Notes under the pieces: generated by a model
Seen by the model: only the letters and a program-made list of their open reading frames with translations
Told to the model about the DNA's origin: nothing
The model's database searches: none
Program-made: the position numbers and the translations under genes
Shown here: one piece after another, positions 1 to 12,000 of the stretch
How the letters are laid out: every line of letters starts with the position of its first letter
How positions within the stretch are numbered: position 1 is the first letter of the stretch
Assembly (NCBI GenBank): GCA_000469685.2
Contig: LS997564.1
Coordinates: forward strand, 29,557,959-29,621,958
Origin: Haemonchus contortus
Taxonomy: Eukaryota; Nematoda; Chromadorea; Rhabditida; Trichostrongylidae
DNA: 64,000 bases
Direction of reading: 5' to 3'

Positions 1-110
1 AAGTCTACGAACACCCATACTGGTAGAACTAAGCTTTTCGAAGGTGTTAAAAAGCTCAGTTCCCATTAGCACCTTTATTTTTTGCTTCGTTTGTTGAAAT
101 TATGTGTTTC

Positions 111-400
111 TGTCGGAGATGGTGTAGTGGCGAATGGCGCACTTTCACATGCACATGGTTCGGGATCGTTACTCATCGAGGTCATACAAGCCTTAGACTC
201 TCCGCAATTGGTGAGTTGGTACCAGGCTCGAAGTATCGGGGGCCGATTCACAAGTTAGTGCTTTACCAGGACGAAAGCGCTTCGGGAGTTGGCTGGCCAC
301 CCCAAGTCATTGTAAATGTAAGACACACACGCATCCAATACGTCACTAAAATTTTAAATGAAAGTCTATTGCGGAGCGCAGCTCAAAGATGGGATTGAGC
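111..400 (+). mobile_element. tRNA-derived SINE-like repeat, degenerate copy
   Basis: The copy begins with a tRNA-like head, GGTGTAGTGG followed by GGCGCAC, which matches an A-box region. The body has the landmarks shared by the other copies here: a GTTGGTACCAG segment, GGCTGGCCACC followed by AAGTCATTGTA, and a tail ending in GCGGAGCGCA and GGGATTGA. The internal B-box region is decayed. The 98-codon frame across it is a by-product of the repeat, not a gene. Confidence 0.6.
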
Positions 401-931
401 TCAGTAAGAGTGTAGCGTAAAAACAAAAAATTATTAAAACTGTTGACATCGAAGAAAAGACTTTCTGCCAATTTTTGGTGCAAGTCGAATTGAAAAAAAA
501 AATATTCCGAGGATGATTTAGGAAAAAATTGGCTTCTGCCATAAAAAAAGTCATTTAAAAAAAGCCATGTCGATTGGCAGCCCTTGAAGAGACATGTGTA
601 CACAAATATATTATTTGTGTACTTCTAACCGTAACTCTGCCAGATACCAAGTGTGAGCTTTTCGTTTCAACCAATTCAACCACTGGCAGATACGATCTAG
701 TTAGCAAATGCGAAGCGTCTTATGCAAGGTGCTCTTAATCGCCTTTACGGCCAATAGAGCATTCGGTTAGAAAGAGAGGTTACAGCTGTACTTTTATGCT
801 GAAGGAGTAGGGAGCAAGGTGGTTATCCCTTGGACCTCGAATGGTCTAGATTGGTCTTCCATTTAGGTCCAGCCTCCACGTTCACCATTGAGGTTTAATA
901 ATCTCGTTGAGACTATTACTCACGAAAGGAA
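401..931. other. Non-coding stretch with a short hairpin
   Basis: A-rich sequence with no convincing exon. It contains an 11-bp perfect inverted repeat, GTACACAAATA and TATTTGTGTAC, separated by 3 nt at 598-622. A weaker hairpin at 897-917 has 9-nt arms with one mismatch. Confidence 0.4.
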
Positions 932-1366
932 GTGGTAATGCTAAATAGGCGGCATGATCTTCTTTATGAGGGAGGAGGCGGAGCGGTGACTTCTGCTACC
1001 GGTACAGTAGTCGTAAGCTGCTTCTTCAAGGGTAGACCATCGGACATTATGCTAAAGAACTTTCTGGAAGGCTTACAACGTCACAATTTGCATTATACAA
1101 CACCTTATACCATTTCCGATGGTTTACACTCGAAGGCGCATTTCACGACTTCTGTACCGCTAGTATACAGTATCAATGTTCCGCCTCCTCTCTCATGGAG
1201 GAGATCATGCAGCCTGGTTAGCATCACCGTTTCCCAACCATCTCAACGAGACCTAAAGGTGAACTTGGAGAATGGACTGCTAGATGGAAAACCAAGTTCG
1301 AGCTTTCATTCGTGGTCCAGAGATATTTACCTCGCTCCCTTCCCCTTCAGAGAGGAAGACTTATGA
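932..1366 (+). CDS. Candidate coding frame, 144 codons, unknown product
   Basis: I do not recognise this protein. The frame opens at GTG and has ATG as its third codon, so a start at 938 is possible. It runs uninterrupted to TGA. It has a glycine-rich patch near residue 15, a mixed middle with FFKGRPSDIM near residue 31, and an acidic C-terminus ending REEDL. No signal peptide or membrane span is evident. About one frame this long is expected by chance in the window, so length alone does not prove coding. The composition reads like a real protein. It could be a terminal exon or an old pseudogene. Confidence 0.25.
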   Translation: MVMLNRRHDLLYEGGGGAVTSATGTVVVSCFFKGRPSDIMLKNFLEGLQRHNLHYTTPYTISDGLHSKAHFTTSVPLVYSINVPPPLSWRRSCSLVSITVSQPSQRDLKVNLENGLLDGKPSSSFHSWSRDIYLAPFPFREEDL

Positions 1367-2869
1367 GATGAGGTCTAGCTTCATGTTCACTTTCTAACGG
1401 AATGCTCTGTCGGAAGTAATGATGGTGGACCATCAAACATAGAGCTTTTCGCATTCTTCGTTAGTCTGTCGTACCAGATTCGACACTGCGTGAAAATGTT
1501 TTCTTACCATTTTCTATCCGTTTGTAAAACATTGAAAGTGCGAGAATCTCAAGATCCTCGACAACTGATTGGTTCATTTTATCCAGTACTCATCTAATGC
1601 AAAAATTATGCTGCTCATTTTTTTAGTATGACTATTGTTGGTGAAATTTATAACCCTGGCCGGGTACTTACTGGGCTCCTACCAACGTACAACTCGGTAA
1701 GACCATGAAAATAATAAAATTCAGCTATTCAGAGGCTTACGGAAACCATTCCAGAGAAAAACCCAGGAAACTGTCAATTGTAATTTTTGCTAAGATGCAG
1801 AATCCATCATGGATCACGTACTTGCACCTAAATTCCTAATAAATCTCATTATGGCTGAAATTATTTTTTCCTACACTTCCTATTTTTATTTCAATGGAAG
1901 CGATCGTCATTATCAGTGGAAATGACCATCTAATTGTCATTTCGGGGTTATGTAAAGCGTAAATGGCAGGAATGTGGCGTTCACACTGAAAATGCTTCGA
2001 TGGAAAGTCAACCAAACAAAAGCCGAGAGCGGGTGTGCTTTCAGAACCTCAGAGGTCAAAAACGATTTCTGAAGCCTTCTGCAGCGATTCAACGGATTGG
2101 AACGTCTTCTTCGGCCATCGATATCTTCTTTGTCATCTGTCGCTAATACCACACCACGGACCCCCTTTCTCGAATGTTCTGCGGACCAGACAATGCTATT
2201 GCTCACATCGCATAGCAGATGGTCGTTTTACGGCCCTATGTTTACGCATAATTCGCGACGATGCATCTTCGCAGTGGAGGGTAGGCAGCACTTTGGCGTG
2301 TTGCCAATTTGTACTAGTTAACATTCGATTAACTATGAAGCCCATCTGGAGATGGGCAGGAGGACACGGGGTGGGCTCTCTCGCACGTAAAGTGGATGGG
2401 CTCGACCTTATACCAATTGCCGCCCTTTCTTATTGCTTTGCATAAGTCACCTTGCAGTTTACATTTTACAAACAAAAGTTTGATAGTTCTGCTCAGATAA
2501 AAACCTTTGTAGTTCCTATGAAGATTGCTGACTCAAGGCCTACTGAACTCACTTTTTTTGAGATTAATTTTTGGCCCTTTTAAAATCATTTCACTTCTTT
2601 TTACGTCAATAAAACCATTTTTACGTATACATACAAACTGAACCAGAAAGCCTCATAGGCAATCGAATTTGTGTATTCTCAGTGTTTGTCAGATTCAGAA
2701 GAATGATACGTGGAGATGTGACTTCTAGACAATGGCGAAGAAGGTGAAGTCAGGTCAATGCTTCGACTTTCATGTTGGGGCCCTATCAACGCTTTCTGTT
2801 CTTTTTTGCTTCTTTTTTTCCCTCCTTGACTACAGCTCTTTGAGCTGATCCGGTTGTTTGACCTTAAAA
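1367..2869. other. No supported gene
   Basis: A plus-strand frame of about 136 codons at 2035-2445 lies just after a CTTTCAG acceptor-like site, but its translation does not look protein-like and overlaps other open frames. A small perfect hairpin, GATGGT and ACCATC around GG, sits at 1421-1434. I see nothing else I can support. Confidence 0.4.
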
Positions 2870-3150
2870 GGTTGCCTTATCAATCCCGTATGAGGGATGC
2901 GTTCCGCACTCGACCTCCATTCGAATCGTAGTGGCGTAATGAGTACGTATGTGGCCTATACAATGACTTGCGGTGGCCAGCCGATGTACAAGTCAGTACT
3001 TTTTATCCTCCCAGGCGAGTCCAGTACCAATTAACCGACCCCGGAGGGATGAAAGGCTTTGTCGGCTCAGGAGGGCATCGATCCGAGGTTCGAACCCCTG
3101 ACCGTGCGTGTGATATAGTACGCCACTTGCCACTAAACCACCTACGCCCA
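2870..3150 (-). mobile_element. tRNA-derived SINE-like repeat, well preserved reference copy
   Basis: Read on the minus strand, this is the clearest full-length copy. The head is GGTGGTTTAGTGGCAAGTGG (A-box-like), followed by GGGGTTCGAACC, which matches a pol III B box. Next come a GGTCGGTTAATTGGTACTGG segment, CGCCTGGGAGGATAAAAA, GTACATCGGCTGGCCACCGC and AAGTCATTGTATAGG, and a tail reading GAGGTCGAGTGCGG then GGGATTGATAAGG. The same landmarks in the same order recur at about ten other places on both strands. I infer a nonautonomous retrotransposon derived from a tRNA gene. No LINE partner is visible here. Confidence 0.75.
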
Positions 3151-4898
3151 GTTCCAATTTTGGTATATGTTCAGGAATGAACAGAGCCAAAAATAAATAA
3201 AAAAGTAAACAAGTGAATGAAAAACTAATCAAATAAGGTGGTCGACTTCAAAGTTACGACGCCTTCAACTTTCTTTCAAGGTTTCGAAGATAGCTGAACT
3301 GCTTGTGAACAACCTGATACAGCAACCGACACTTTTGCTAAGGAGTTGTCTCCTTTTTACGGTTGCCAAATAGGTGAATACAAAATTCTTCTTAGACACT
3401 TTGGACCTTCGCTTAAAGCCCTCTGATGGGAGCATCCCACGTTCACTATAGCCGGCATTCGGATGAGCTCTATGAATTTGGATTTTTCGAGATAAAAAAG
3501 AAAGTTCTCCGAGAAAAACCAAAAAGAAAAGCTTTCCGGACACTGAGATTTCCGCCTGAATCTTTGAGAATTACTTTTTTCTGCTCAAGTGACGGAACGT
3601 GAATGCGTTAGTTTGCTGTAAAAGTACTTTTCATTTCGCAAGCGCTCTTATTAGTATTGACGGTGGCTTCAACAAAGTAACGTACATGTTCTCCTTACAA
3701 AAAGCTCTCCACCAGAATTCATGCGTGGGGATGAATAAAGACTTCATAATGTCAGATAAGTTTCGAATCCTGTGATGCCGATGAATCCAAGCATGTCTTT
3801 CTTGCGATGGTATAGGGCTTATAAACATCTCCGTTCATCTACCAGTCTACCTTGGATCCATAGTAGATGCATGAGCTTGCTCTTCTCATTCTATTCTTAT
3901 TGAGGACCTCAAAAAGAAACCCTCTGGGAAATCTCGAACACTTACGAGAAACATTTCAGAAGAAAAAAATCGTCAAGGTAACGAACGTGGCTTTTTGTTT
4001 TTGTACAAGACACATTGTGTTTCCTCCATGAAGCCACCACAGTTGCTGTGAAGATGTAAATCAAGATCATTGGTTTGTTCAACAAATCAGGCGACTTGAA
4101 TAGTGTCCGCATAATGTGACATAGCCGCGACGCGTATGCAACGTCGAGGCACTATGCTGTGACGCTGCGCCTTGTGGTGCTAGATGAATAAACCAAAGGA
4201 GAGGAAGGAAAGAAAGAAGAAGAAGGAGGAAAAATAAATCCTTGTGATGATCTATGAAGCTCTTTTGAGAGGTGTTTCAATTGATGAGGTAGATCAACAT
4301 CGGCCATCGATCGATGAATTGCCATGCTCCGACGCTACTGGTTTCATTTATTGAATTATCTGCATTCTGTTTTCTGTTCCAGCTGATTTGTTGATGTTTA
4401 TTTTTATTTTACTTTCCTTTTTTGTTTTTTATGGAGTTAAGAGAGAATTACATCTACAAAACTGCCAAGTTCTCTCTTCTGCTACGCTGAAAATTTGATC
4501 CGTTAGAGGAACTTCTTCGGCATCTTTCCGTTACTATTTCAGTTGGAGGAATTTTTGGATGTTTTTGTTTATGTTTAGTGAATACATAAGATCGCATTGC
4601 TGTAAATAACTCAGGAAAGACTTTCTGATCGCTTTTTTATTAATTTTGAATTAAAATTCGTATTTTACGATTTCTTGGAATAATATGGCCCTTGTAATAA
4701 GCTTGATTAATTTGTACAGAATGCCCTGGAAGTTTATCTGGGGAGGATCTAAAGACCCAGCCATTAGGGTTATCTGTGTTTCCTCTTGAATCCCTTCACC
4801 TCTCCTCTAAGCTGCAGACGCCCGCTGTTCCACGCAATCGGTCTCATAATACATCTTAGGATAGCTTGCAACAATGATGGATGTATAATAGATAACGC
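3151..4898. other. No supported gene
   Basis: T-rich intron-like or intergenic sequence. A purine-rich patch (AAGAAGAAGGAGGAAAAA) lies near 4214. The short open frames overlap on both strands and none has a convincing start or splice context. Confidence 0.4.
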
Positions 4899-5067
4899 GT
4901 GTCTTACAATGTCCTCCGAGACTTACCAGTAATCTGTCAGTCAGTTAGCTCCCATACGCGTCGGTGGACATGGGAGGCTGGCTTTCCGTCGCCGATCTCG
5001 TCGGCATCATCATTTATGCTCATTCATCTGGTTGTCACTGCTTTCACAGAGGTTTTATTGGTTTTGA

Positions 5068-5424
5068 CCCATCTCAAGAGGTCGAGAAGGAGAAAGTGGG
5101 CTCGATTTCTCCCCAAGGAAGCTGCTCCTGAGGCTTAAGCGTGTGGGAAGGGGTTTGGGGTTACCACTGCTGCCCTGTACCTCCAGCCTTTCTAAATCTC
5201 CGGCTTTATTCAACCCTTTAGACTTATTCAAGTGGACCTCTCTTAAATGGGTATTTTATGCAGCTGTTAACCTACTCATTTTAGCTGCTGGCCCCACATT
5301 CCTCTCTCAAGTTCCCGAATCATCTGACTTCAGAAGTGTTTCCAACGGGACACCAAAGGACCCCAAAACAGCATCAGGCGAGACCGAACTACTAGTTGTT
5401 GGACTAAGTTTGGGAGGTGAATAA
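5068..5424 (+). CDS. Open frame with one possible membrane span, unknown product
   Basis: The frame is open for about 118 codons before TAA and has no ATG near its beginning, so it would have to be an internal or terminal exon. The N-terminal third is basic (KLLLRLKRVGRGLG). A hydrophobic run around WVFYAAVNLLILAAGPTFL could span a membrane. The C-terminal third is polar and ends in GLSLGGE. No clear acceptor marks the 5' edge. It may be a decayed exon or chance. Confidence 0.2.
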   Translation, partial: PISRGREGESGLDFSPRKLLLRLKRVGRGLGLPLLPCTSSLSKSPALFNPLDLFKWTSLKWVFYAAVNLLILAAGPTFLSQVPESSDFRSVSNGTPKDPKTASGETELLVVGLSLGGE

Positions 5425-7916
5425 ACACAGTTAAGCATTCTTCTCAGAAGGAACCATTCGTGTAATAAGTAACGTCACTGGCTTACGTCTGAATAATTGA
5501 TAATCGTATCCGTGGCAATTGTGGAGGTAGACGAAAGGCCTTTAGCCGTTGGCCCAACTCGTCGACGTTTGCTAACTGAATATTCCACTCGTTGGTATTG
5601 TTACAATTGTTCAACTCTATTGACGACATTTTAACGACTTCACAGTAGCCTTTCAGTTTTCTATGGGGTACATTAGCGGTTAAGAGTCATTCTGAGCTTG
5701 AGTTCATGCTGAATGCTCAAAGAGCTGCACAAGGCTATTTACTAGAATTACCCGAAAGTTTCTTTTTGCAAATTGTTCTATATAGTTCCATAACTTTTCT
5801 TCAGCAGCGTTAGTATCCCAATTAGCTATGCATTTAACAGAATTGCTTTTGATCTCCTCTCTTCTGTCTGTAAAGTTTCATCTGCGACTAAGAACCTAAC
5901 TGACTACTAATACAAGCCGATGTTCCGATACTTGAATTTCCTTACCTCAGAAATTTTCTTCCAAATCTGTAGAAGGCCTCGGATGAGCGGTAGTGTTAGT
6001 AAAGTACTCGTCAGGGGTGTGAAGAAGCTTTCAGTATCATCTTGGACTTTTTTTTACTGATTGAGACGTCCATCTTACGATTCGATTCGTACTGTTCGTA
6101 TCTCTACACTTGCCTTCGGAAAATCATCCAGTTGGAGTTCTACTCCATTAAAATCGCTTGTGGCGATGCTCTTTCATATATGATATCTGAACAGAGTTGC
6201 TCTCTAAATTTCTCCGAGTTACTTTGTGCATGACTAGGACTATCTGAAAACAAAAAAGATCTATTTCAAGTTTCCATAGAGAATCCAGCTTAAGTATCAT
6301 TATCGGGTCGACTCGCAACCAAAAACTTTCAGAGAGTGAGGAGTAAGATAACCGCTCCATTTCAGAGCTCAATATGAGGCAGGCTCCCATAGGCCTCACC
6401 ATTTTCTTTCGGCTACGCTGGCTGCTTTCTTGCCGGAAGCCGTTACTGAAAATGGTATCAGGAACTGTCAAGATCCGGCTTTTGAGGATTTTCTTCTATA
6501 ATAAATATCCCTTTACCTGAAATAGGATCATGAAAAGCGAGCAATATTTCTGGCTGATCTTTTTACTGTTGCAATGCTGCAACTGTTCTCTAGCATATGA
6601 TCAAATGCTTGCGATGTGATGTTTATGCAATTCGCTTCTGATCTTTGATTCCTAAACATGACTCGGCAACACCTGAGAACACTCAAATTTCTATTGATGT
6701 TTAAATGTTTTCTTCACGTTTTCTATGAAGACATGGATTCATCAGACGTGGAGTTTTCTAGCAGTCTCTCTTCCATTCTAATTCCATCCGTGAAATTTCA
6801 GAGCTCGGAGACAAGGAGTTATACTTTGGTAAACAAGTTCGTGGGATGGTGAGGGGATGGAAATGGTGGGAATGGGCTAGAATAAGCACTGAGTAGACCA
6901 TGTTGTTCGTAAAACCGTTTGCCTCTGCCAGAACTTCCAGTCGCGTTGTGGTCATTGCCCCGTGTTGCATTGTTTGGATTGGTGTAAACATCTTGCGCCA
7001 ACGGTCTTCACACGGTCTCATCGACTAAGCACTCTCTATCATTTCAATATTCAACCAGACATTGTGTTCAGTCGTTCAGGATTCTACTACCTAACGTCCT
7101 TGACTTTTATGCTACATCCACTACTCTTTTAAACATCGAGCTTTCTGATTTCTAGGAACCTTCACCGACGTTCTGACCTTGAAAAGCCCTCTGCTTGTGA
7201 CCCTCGGAGTGTCGTGGTGCTCAGAAAACCCACTAGATATCTCCGGAGTATTAAGGAGGAACGGAGGAATTCATACACGTCATTAGTGTAGAGTGTTGAT
7301 TCTGAACTCTTTCCATTCTTCATAGATCATACTGCAACCTAGCTGAACCAACGATTTCACATGAACATATTTCGTGGAAGCGGTAGATAGAAGAAATTAA
7401 GGAAGTTCGAAAACTCCATCTCAATTTCAAAGAAACCATAATTGACGGCATTGGGAATTTTTTTGCAATGGTCAGTTCTACCAGCTTTGGCGCTCAGAAT
7501 AGCAAAAAGGGAAGTGATATAACTTCAAAATACTTATTTCGGCTTGGTGACCCTATCGAAAAGTCCGATTAGTATGGCTAGAACTGTAAATTACTTATCG
7601 CTGCAAAGAAATGCAGAAAGTGGATGTTCTTCATGATATTTCAAGAAGTTCCAGTAAAACTTGTGAAGAATCGAGAAAGCTTCGAAGTCGAACCATTCTT
7701 TCTTACAGTCTTATATCCGGAGAATGGGTCCTTACTTTTGTGTTATTGTGCCTTTTCACCCTTTTTCGGTTCCTGTGTACCACTTTGCCACCGTTACTTC
7801 ATAAAATAAAGCGAATTTCAGTCATGGGCGTGAAGCTGCACTATGCGGGTCCCACCCATGGCCCGAGGATCTAAGCTAGGATTTCTTAGTCATTACATTT
7901 GAATATGTTTGTTATT
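5425..7916. other. No supported gene
   Basis: Several 60-107-codon frames occur on both strands, at about the density expected by chance. ATTTCAG-like sites at about 6800 and 7820 do not open into long frames. No repeat structure beyond short A/T runs was found. Confidence 0.4.
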
Positions 7917-8115
7917 ATGGTAGAGGTGGTGTAGTGGAAATTAGCGCACTATCTCACATCCATGGTCCGAGGACAGAGTCTCAGATCGACACTCGCCCGA
8001 ACCTTCCAAACGAGGATTAAAGTACTGGCTTGTTCATCGGCTGGAGATTGCAACATTGTATCAGCCACATACACATTCGAGTTGCCACTAGATTCTGGGT
8101 GGGCAATCGCCACTA
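7917..8115 (+). mobile_element. SINE-like repeat, 3' truncated or decayed
   Basis: The head is GAGGTGGTGTAGTGG, followed by GCGCACTATCTCACA and a CATGGTCCGAGG segment. After that come GTACTGGCTTGTTCATCGGCTG and ACATTGTATCAGCCACATAC. The order matches the reference copy at 2.9-3.1 kb, with small deletions. Another copy lies 280 bp downstream on the opposite strand. Confidence 0.6.
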
Positions 8116-8394
8116 GTGAGTGGAGAAATGCCGATTGACCGACTTTAATTGGTAGTTCTCCACAGAATTAGTGGTAAAGGGATATTCTATTGTGAACTGT
8201 TCACCCTTCTCCTTATCCTTCACCCTTCTGCTAGAAATCTATGAGGGTTGAGCACTTCGTTGACCTGTTTTGGGATAAGCTCTCTCATTCTTTTCTCATT
8301 AAGAATTGTGTGGCTTCTTAGATACACTGAGGGTCTATACACCGCCCTGTGATGGGTACCCGTTGAAGAGAACATTGCTTTTCTCCTCTTAGTC

Positions 8395-8511
8395 GAGTAT
8401 GTTTCTAATTAACCGACCTGGGTGGATCGGTTGGCTTAAAATAATCCGAGACTCGATCCTCGGGCTATGCGGGTGAAAGTGAGCCATTTGCACTACATCA
8501 TACCCCACCAA
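8395..8511 (-). mobile_element. SINE-like repeat, 5' half only
   Basis: On the minus strand the head reads GGTATGATGTAGTGCAAATGG, then GCTCACTTTCACCCGCA, then a B-box-like GAGGATCGAGTCTCGG. It ends just after the GGTCGGTTAATTAG segment. The 3' half is missing. Confidence 0.55.
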
Positions 8512-8865
8512 ACTATTTTATAGCAGTTTTCTTGTTCACATCTTCACTTCTATCCGAAGATACGTGAACCTACTCACTATTGCTTGATTTCCTGTTTGAC
8601 TCCCTATGCTTATCTGCAGTACTTAAAAGCGCTGAGTTCATTCTCCGGTTGGCTCCTCGTCGCCCAACCTTCCTTGTATTCAATGGTCAGTAACAGAGGT
8701 TCTCTATGAGTAAGGGGAGAGGACTCTGAAGGGCGAAATTTAGTTTAGAGTACTCAATGGCAGGCAGTGGCTTTTAAAAGTCTGCATCTGCGTTTTCCAG
8801 CACTTTTTACTCTTAACCCTCTGAGAACTTCACCATTTCATATTTACAATGTACTAGTGTGTAAG

Positions 8866-9018
8866 ATGGCGACCTTGGCGTTAGGCCAATATTTACTGCC
8901 TATCAGTCATTACTGGGCTTATGCTATCGCTTTCTTCCTCATGCGCGCACGTTCACTCTCTCTTACTCTCTCTCATCGCTTTTCGCTCTTCTTTGATCAC
9001 TTGAAACTGGGCAAACTC
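8866..9018 (+). CDS. Possible first coding exon of a membrane protein
   Basis: ATG in the context TAAGATGGCG opens a 51-codon frame that ends exactly at a strong donor, CTC/gtgagta (phase 0). The peptide begins MATLALGQYLLPISHYWAYA, and a hydrophobic stretch continues to about residue 27. A serine/leucine-rich and then mixed tail follows. This would fit a signal anchor or first membrane span. The same frame is open further upstream, where a TTTTCCAG acceptor-like site sits near 8799, so it could instead be an internal exon. No downstream exon was identified. Confidence 0.3.
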
Positions 9019-12000
9019 GTGAGTAGTTGGCAAACGGCCAGGTTACATAACAGTTGCTTCGCCCACTCCTAGAACTACTACGCACTCATATTCCAATGAA
9101 TACCTTCTTGTCCCCGGAAATCGCTGACTGGTGATTGGAGGGATTGAAGGATGTGGGTGATCTCAAAAATCTTTTTACCTACTTCATTTTTATGTATCCA
9201 TGGTCTAAGAACAGTAATTCCTGGATAATGACATCAATGTGGTAAGATTTGTTAGTTTTCCTGCTTAGTTCCTTGCAAAGTCCGACTTTTCTATTTTTTA
9301 GCTTTTCTAGCCCTTTGTTCTACTCTTTCACAAACAAGGGCCTCCTAATTTGAGACATTTCCTTTGTTTTGAAGAGATTTTCAGTTCCCTGATGAAGTTT
9401 TCCTTCGCATGTGCCGCTATGACTCAAACATTTCACTAAGATACTAGTTGGTCCTATTAGTTTTTCCTCGATGCCTTCACCTTCCAAACTTGTCTTTCCT
9501 ACCCAACATTCGAATTCCCATGCGATTTTGAATGGGCGTTGAATGCGTTTCCCGCTTCAAAGGAATAGAACTCTAGGTGTCTGATACTATCCTTTTCACT
9601 CGTGTAATCGCCATAGTCTTTGTTCGTCTTCTTTTTTTTTCATTTCCAAATCCATAACGCGCTTATAATCTAAGTTTAGATGCAGTAACCTTTCTTTCAT
9701 TTACAAATTTATACCAATCCTCTTCGGAGCGGATGCTCCTTGTTATTGTTTTGGACCAAATTCGACCTTCCAATCATAAAAATGCGGCGGATGGCAAGCG
9801 TAACCTTGCACTCCATTTACTTTCAAGCAGGTCCCAGTTGGTATTTCCTACTCAACGATAAATGCTCGGAATTGAGAGCGATGCAAAGTTTGCCATCTTT
9901 TCTGGGTGCAGATAGTGCAATCGTGTGCGTCCCTCTGAAGAGGGCGACCCTTAGGATCAAACCAGCTCCCTGCTAGCCAAACTATACGATCTTTGCGTCA
10001 ATTTTTAAAGCTTATCAGCTGCGTTTTGTAATGGATGACCTTCGCTGAATCCCTTTAGACAAAATACAGAGTGGGTGACAGTATAAATGCTAAGATGGTC
10101 GAAGGGATGAAGTATAATAGCTGATCCGATAGTGCGCCACGCATTACACAGAGATGTATGGACATGGTTGATTCATAAGGCATACTTATCAGACAACTAG
10201 TTCTTAGGCTGCTTTTTCCGTAATCTTTGAGTGGCTTTCTTGCTTTCGATAAATTTGGTGCTTACTTACTGTGACTGATAAAAAGCTTGGCTAGCACACG
10301 TAGGGTCGGGTATACGAAATGTGCTCTAGTGGAGAAGCCTCTTTTTTCTGGTGTCATCAATCTGCTCAAGTGACCTTTCAGAATTCAACTAAACGTTCAA
10401 CGGTAAAGCACTTCATTGGTGGATTCATGGTGGAGAAGATTTATTATATGTCAAAGCATTTCATCACTTCTTCATCGTTTTTTCCTTCAGAACTGCTCGA
10501 CCTATTGTCCCTCTCTCATTCTTTCAGACTGAACCTGACTTTCTACCAGCTTGGGAACACATTTGGAATAGTGAAGAGGGGCTCTGCTAACTCACCTACC
10601 TGAGATCATCACCTATTTGAAATCACGTCGCATTAGATCCAGCTGCTTTGTCTGGGAGAGCAGAGACTCGGATTTTTTAAGCCCTGAGCCGACCTGCTCC
10701 ATGAGCCGCTCCTGAACTCTGTTGAATTAATAGGATTTTTCATGTTCAAAGGCGTTTATAGTCCCGGATGCAAGTCTGAGGTGGCATGGGTGCAATTTGA
10801 AATGATACTAATCAACGGCAGGCGCTCTATTTTTTATAATCATTAGGTTCAAACACGTGACGTTACATACCACAGTGGACCACTAGCTTTCGATCTCAAT
10901 ATATTCGCTCAGAAGTCATTTGTGCTATCTACTTTGTGTAATCAAAGCGCACTTTCGTGAATGTCTGTGTCTGGATACTTCCATTCTCTCTTCAATCGCT
11001 TTGGACGGCTATGTGTAAAATGTTGAAGCAACTAGTTTCTATACACACTTAAGCAGTTACATAGTATTACTCTCAGGTCATCCAAATAAAGGACAGGAAG
11101 TCAATCAAGATAAGCGAATGTAAACTCTGTCCTTTGCGTCCTACTTCTCTGTAGTGCTAACATCTATTGAGCTCATAGTGATGCCATCGTCTTTCCATAG
11201 CCTTTCTCTTAAACTACTCTTTCCGAACTGAACTATTCTCGGTAGAACAAAAGTATGACATCTACGGTGGCATGAATTTCGTTATTATGGGGATAACTTG
11301 TTAGACTCCTTGTTAGAAGGACCTGAGCTCTTAAGAATTCCGGAAGCAAGGAGTGTGGGTACCTACTGGTACTGTTTAGGAGGATAATTATACTGCAATG
11401 ATCACAAGGAGACCTTTGGGAATGGGGTTCTGCTTTAGCTTATTATCATCCACATAGCTTATTAAGCCTTGGTTTCTCAAACAGTGACTCTTGACTGGTT
11501 CTTCGGCTGATGATAAGAATTCTTGTTTTTAATGGAAAAGAATTTCCTCTTGGAGTGAAGTTGGAATCAAGTAGGGTAGTCTGAGATTACGCCCATAAAG
11601 CTTTGATGCTTTAACCAGCAAGCTTGCGCTCGAAGTACTTTCCTAATGGACTTCCGTTTGAATTCAGTTACTAGTTTATCACTTCAAGGGCTGAAATATT
11701 AGAGACGGGCTCTGCTAGGAGTGATGACAGACACCGCCTACAGATGCGCCCACACACATGACTTCCATTTATAAATGTTACAAGATTTGTAAGAGCATAT
11801 CGTCACCTACACATTCGGAACTTATGAGGCACGGTCTATACTCCTCCCAATATTTCCAAACATGACCCTATCATCCTATTCTTAGCGGAGCAGTTCTGAT
11901 TCCGGCGAGAAAAGTTGGATTTCCAGCCTCTCTAGAAAGAACCCGAACATATTTTTAGCCAGTTTGCTTCCATTGAGCATAAATGAGCCGTCTATAACCC

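Noticed and set aside
102..398. 98-codon frame near the left edge
   Set aside because: It coincides with the SINE-like copy at 111-400 and has no independent coding evidence.
892..917. GGTTTAATAATCTCG resembling a nematode spliced leader
   Set aside because: It matches the start of SL1 only partly and lacks the donor and Sm-site context of an SL RNA gene.
2035..2445. 136-codon plus-strand frame after a CTTTCAG site
   Set aside because: Several overlapping frames exist on both strands and the translation lacks protein-like organisation.
3088..3150. Possible tRNA gene with GGTTCGAACC and an A-box-like head
   Set aside because: It is followed by the SINE body and recurs in degenerate form many times. 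No acceptor stem or cloverleaf pairing is evident.
4915..4930. Minus-strand donor CTG/gtaagtct
   Set aside because: Stops lie in every frame immediately upstream.
4899..5138. 79-codon plus-strand frame joined to the 5.1-5.4 kb frame
   Set aside because: It is in a different phase and overlaps. No splice pair links the two.
10590..10615. Strong minus-strand donor CAG/gtaggt
   Set aside because: All three upstream frames are closed within a short distance, so no coding exon can end there.
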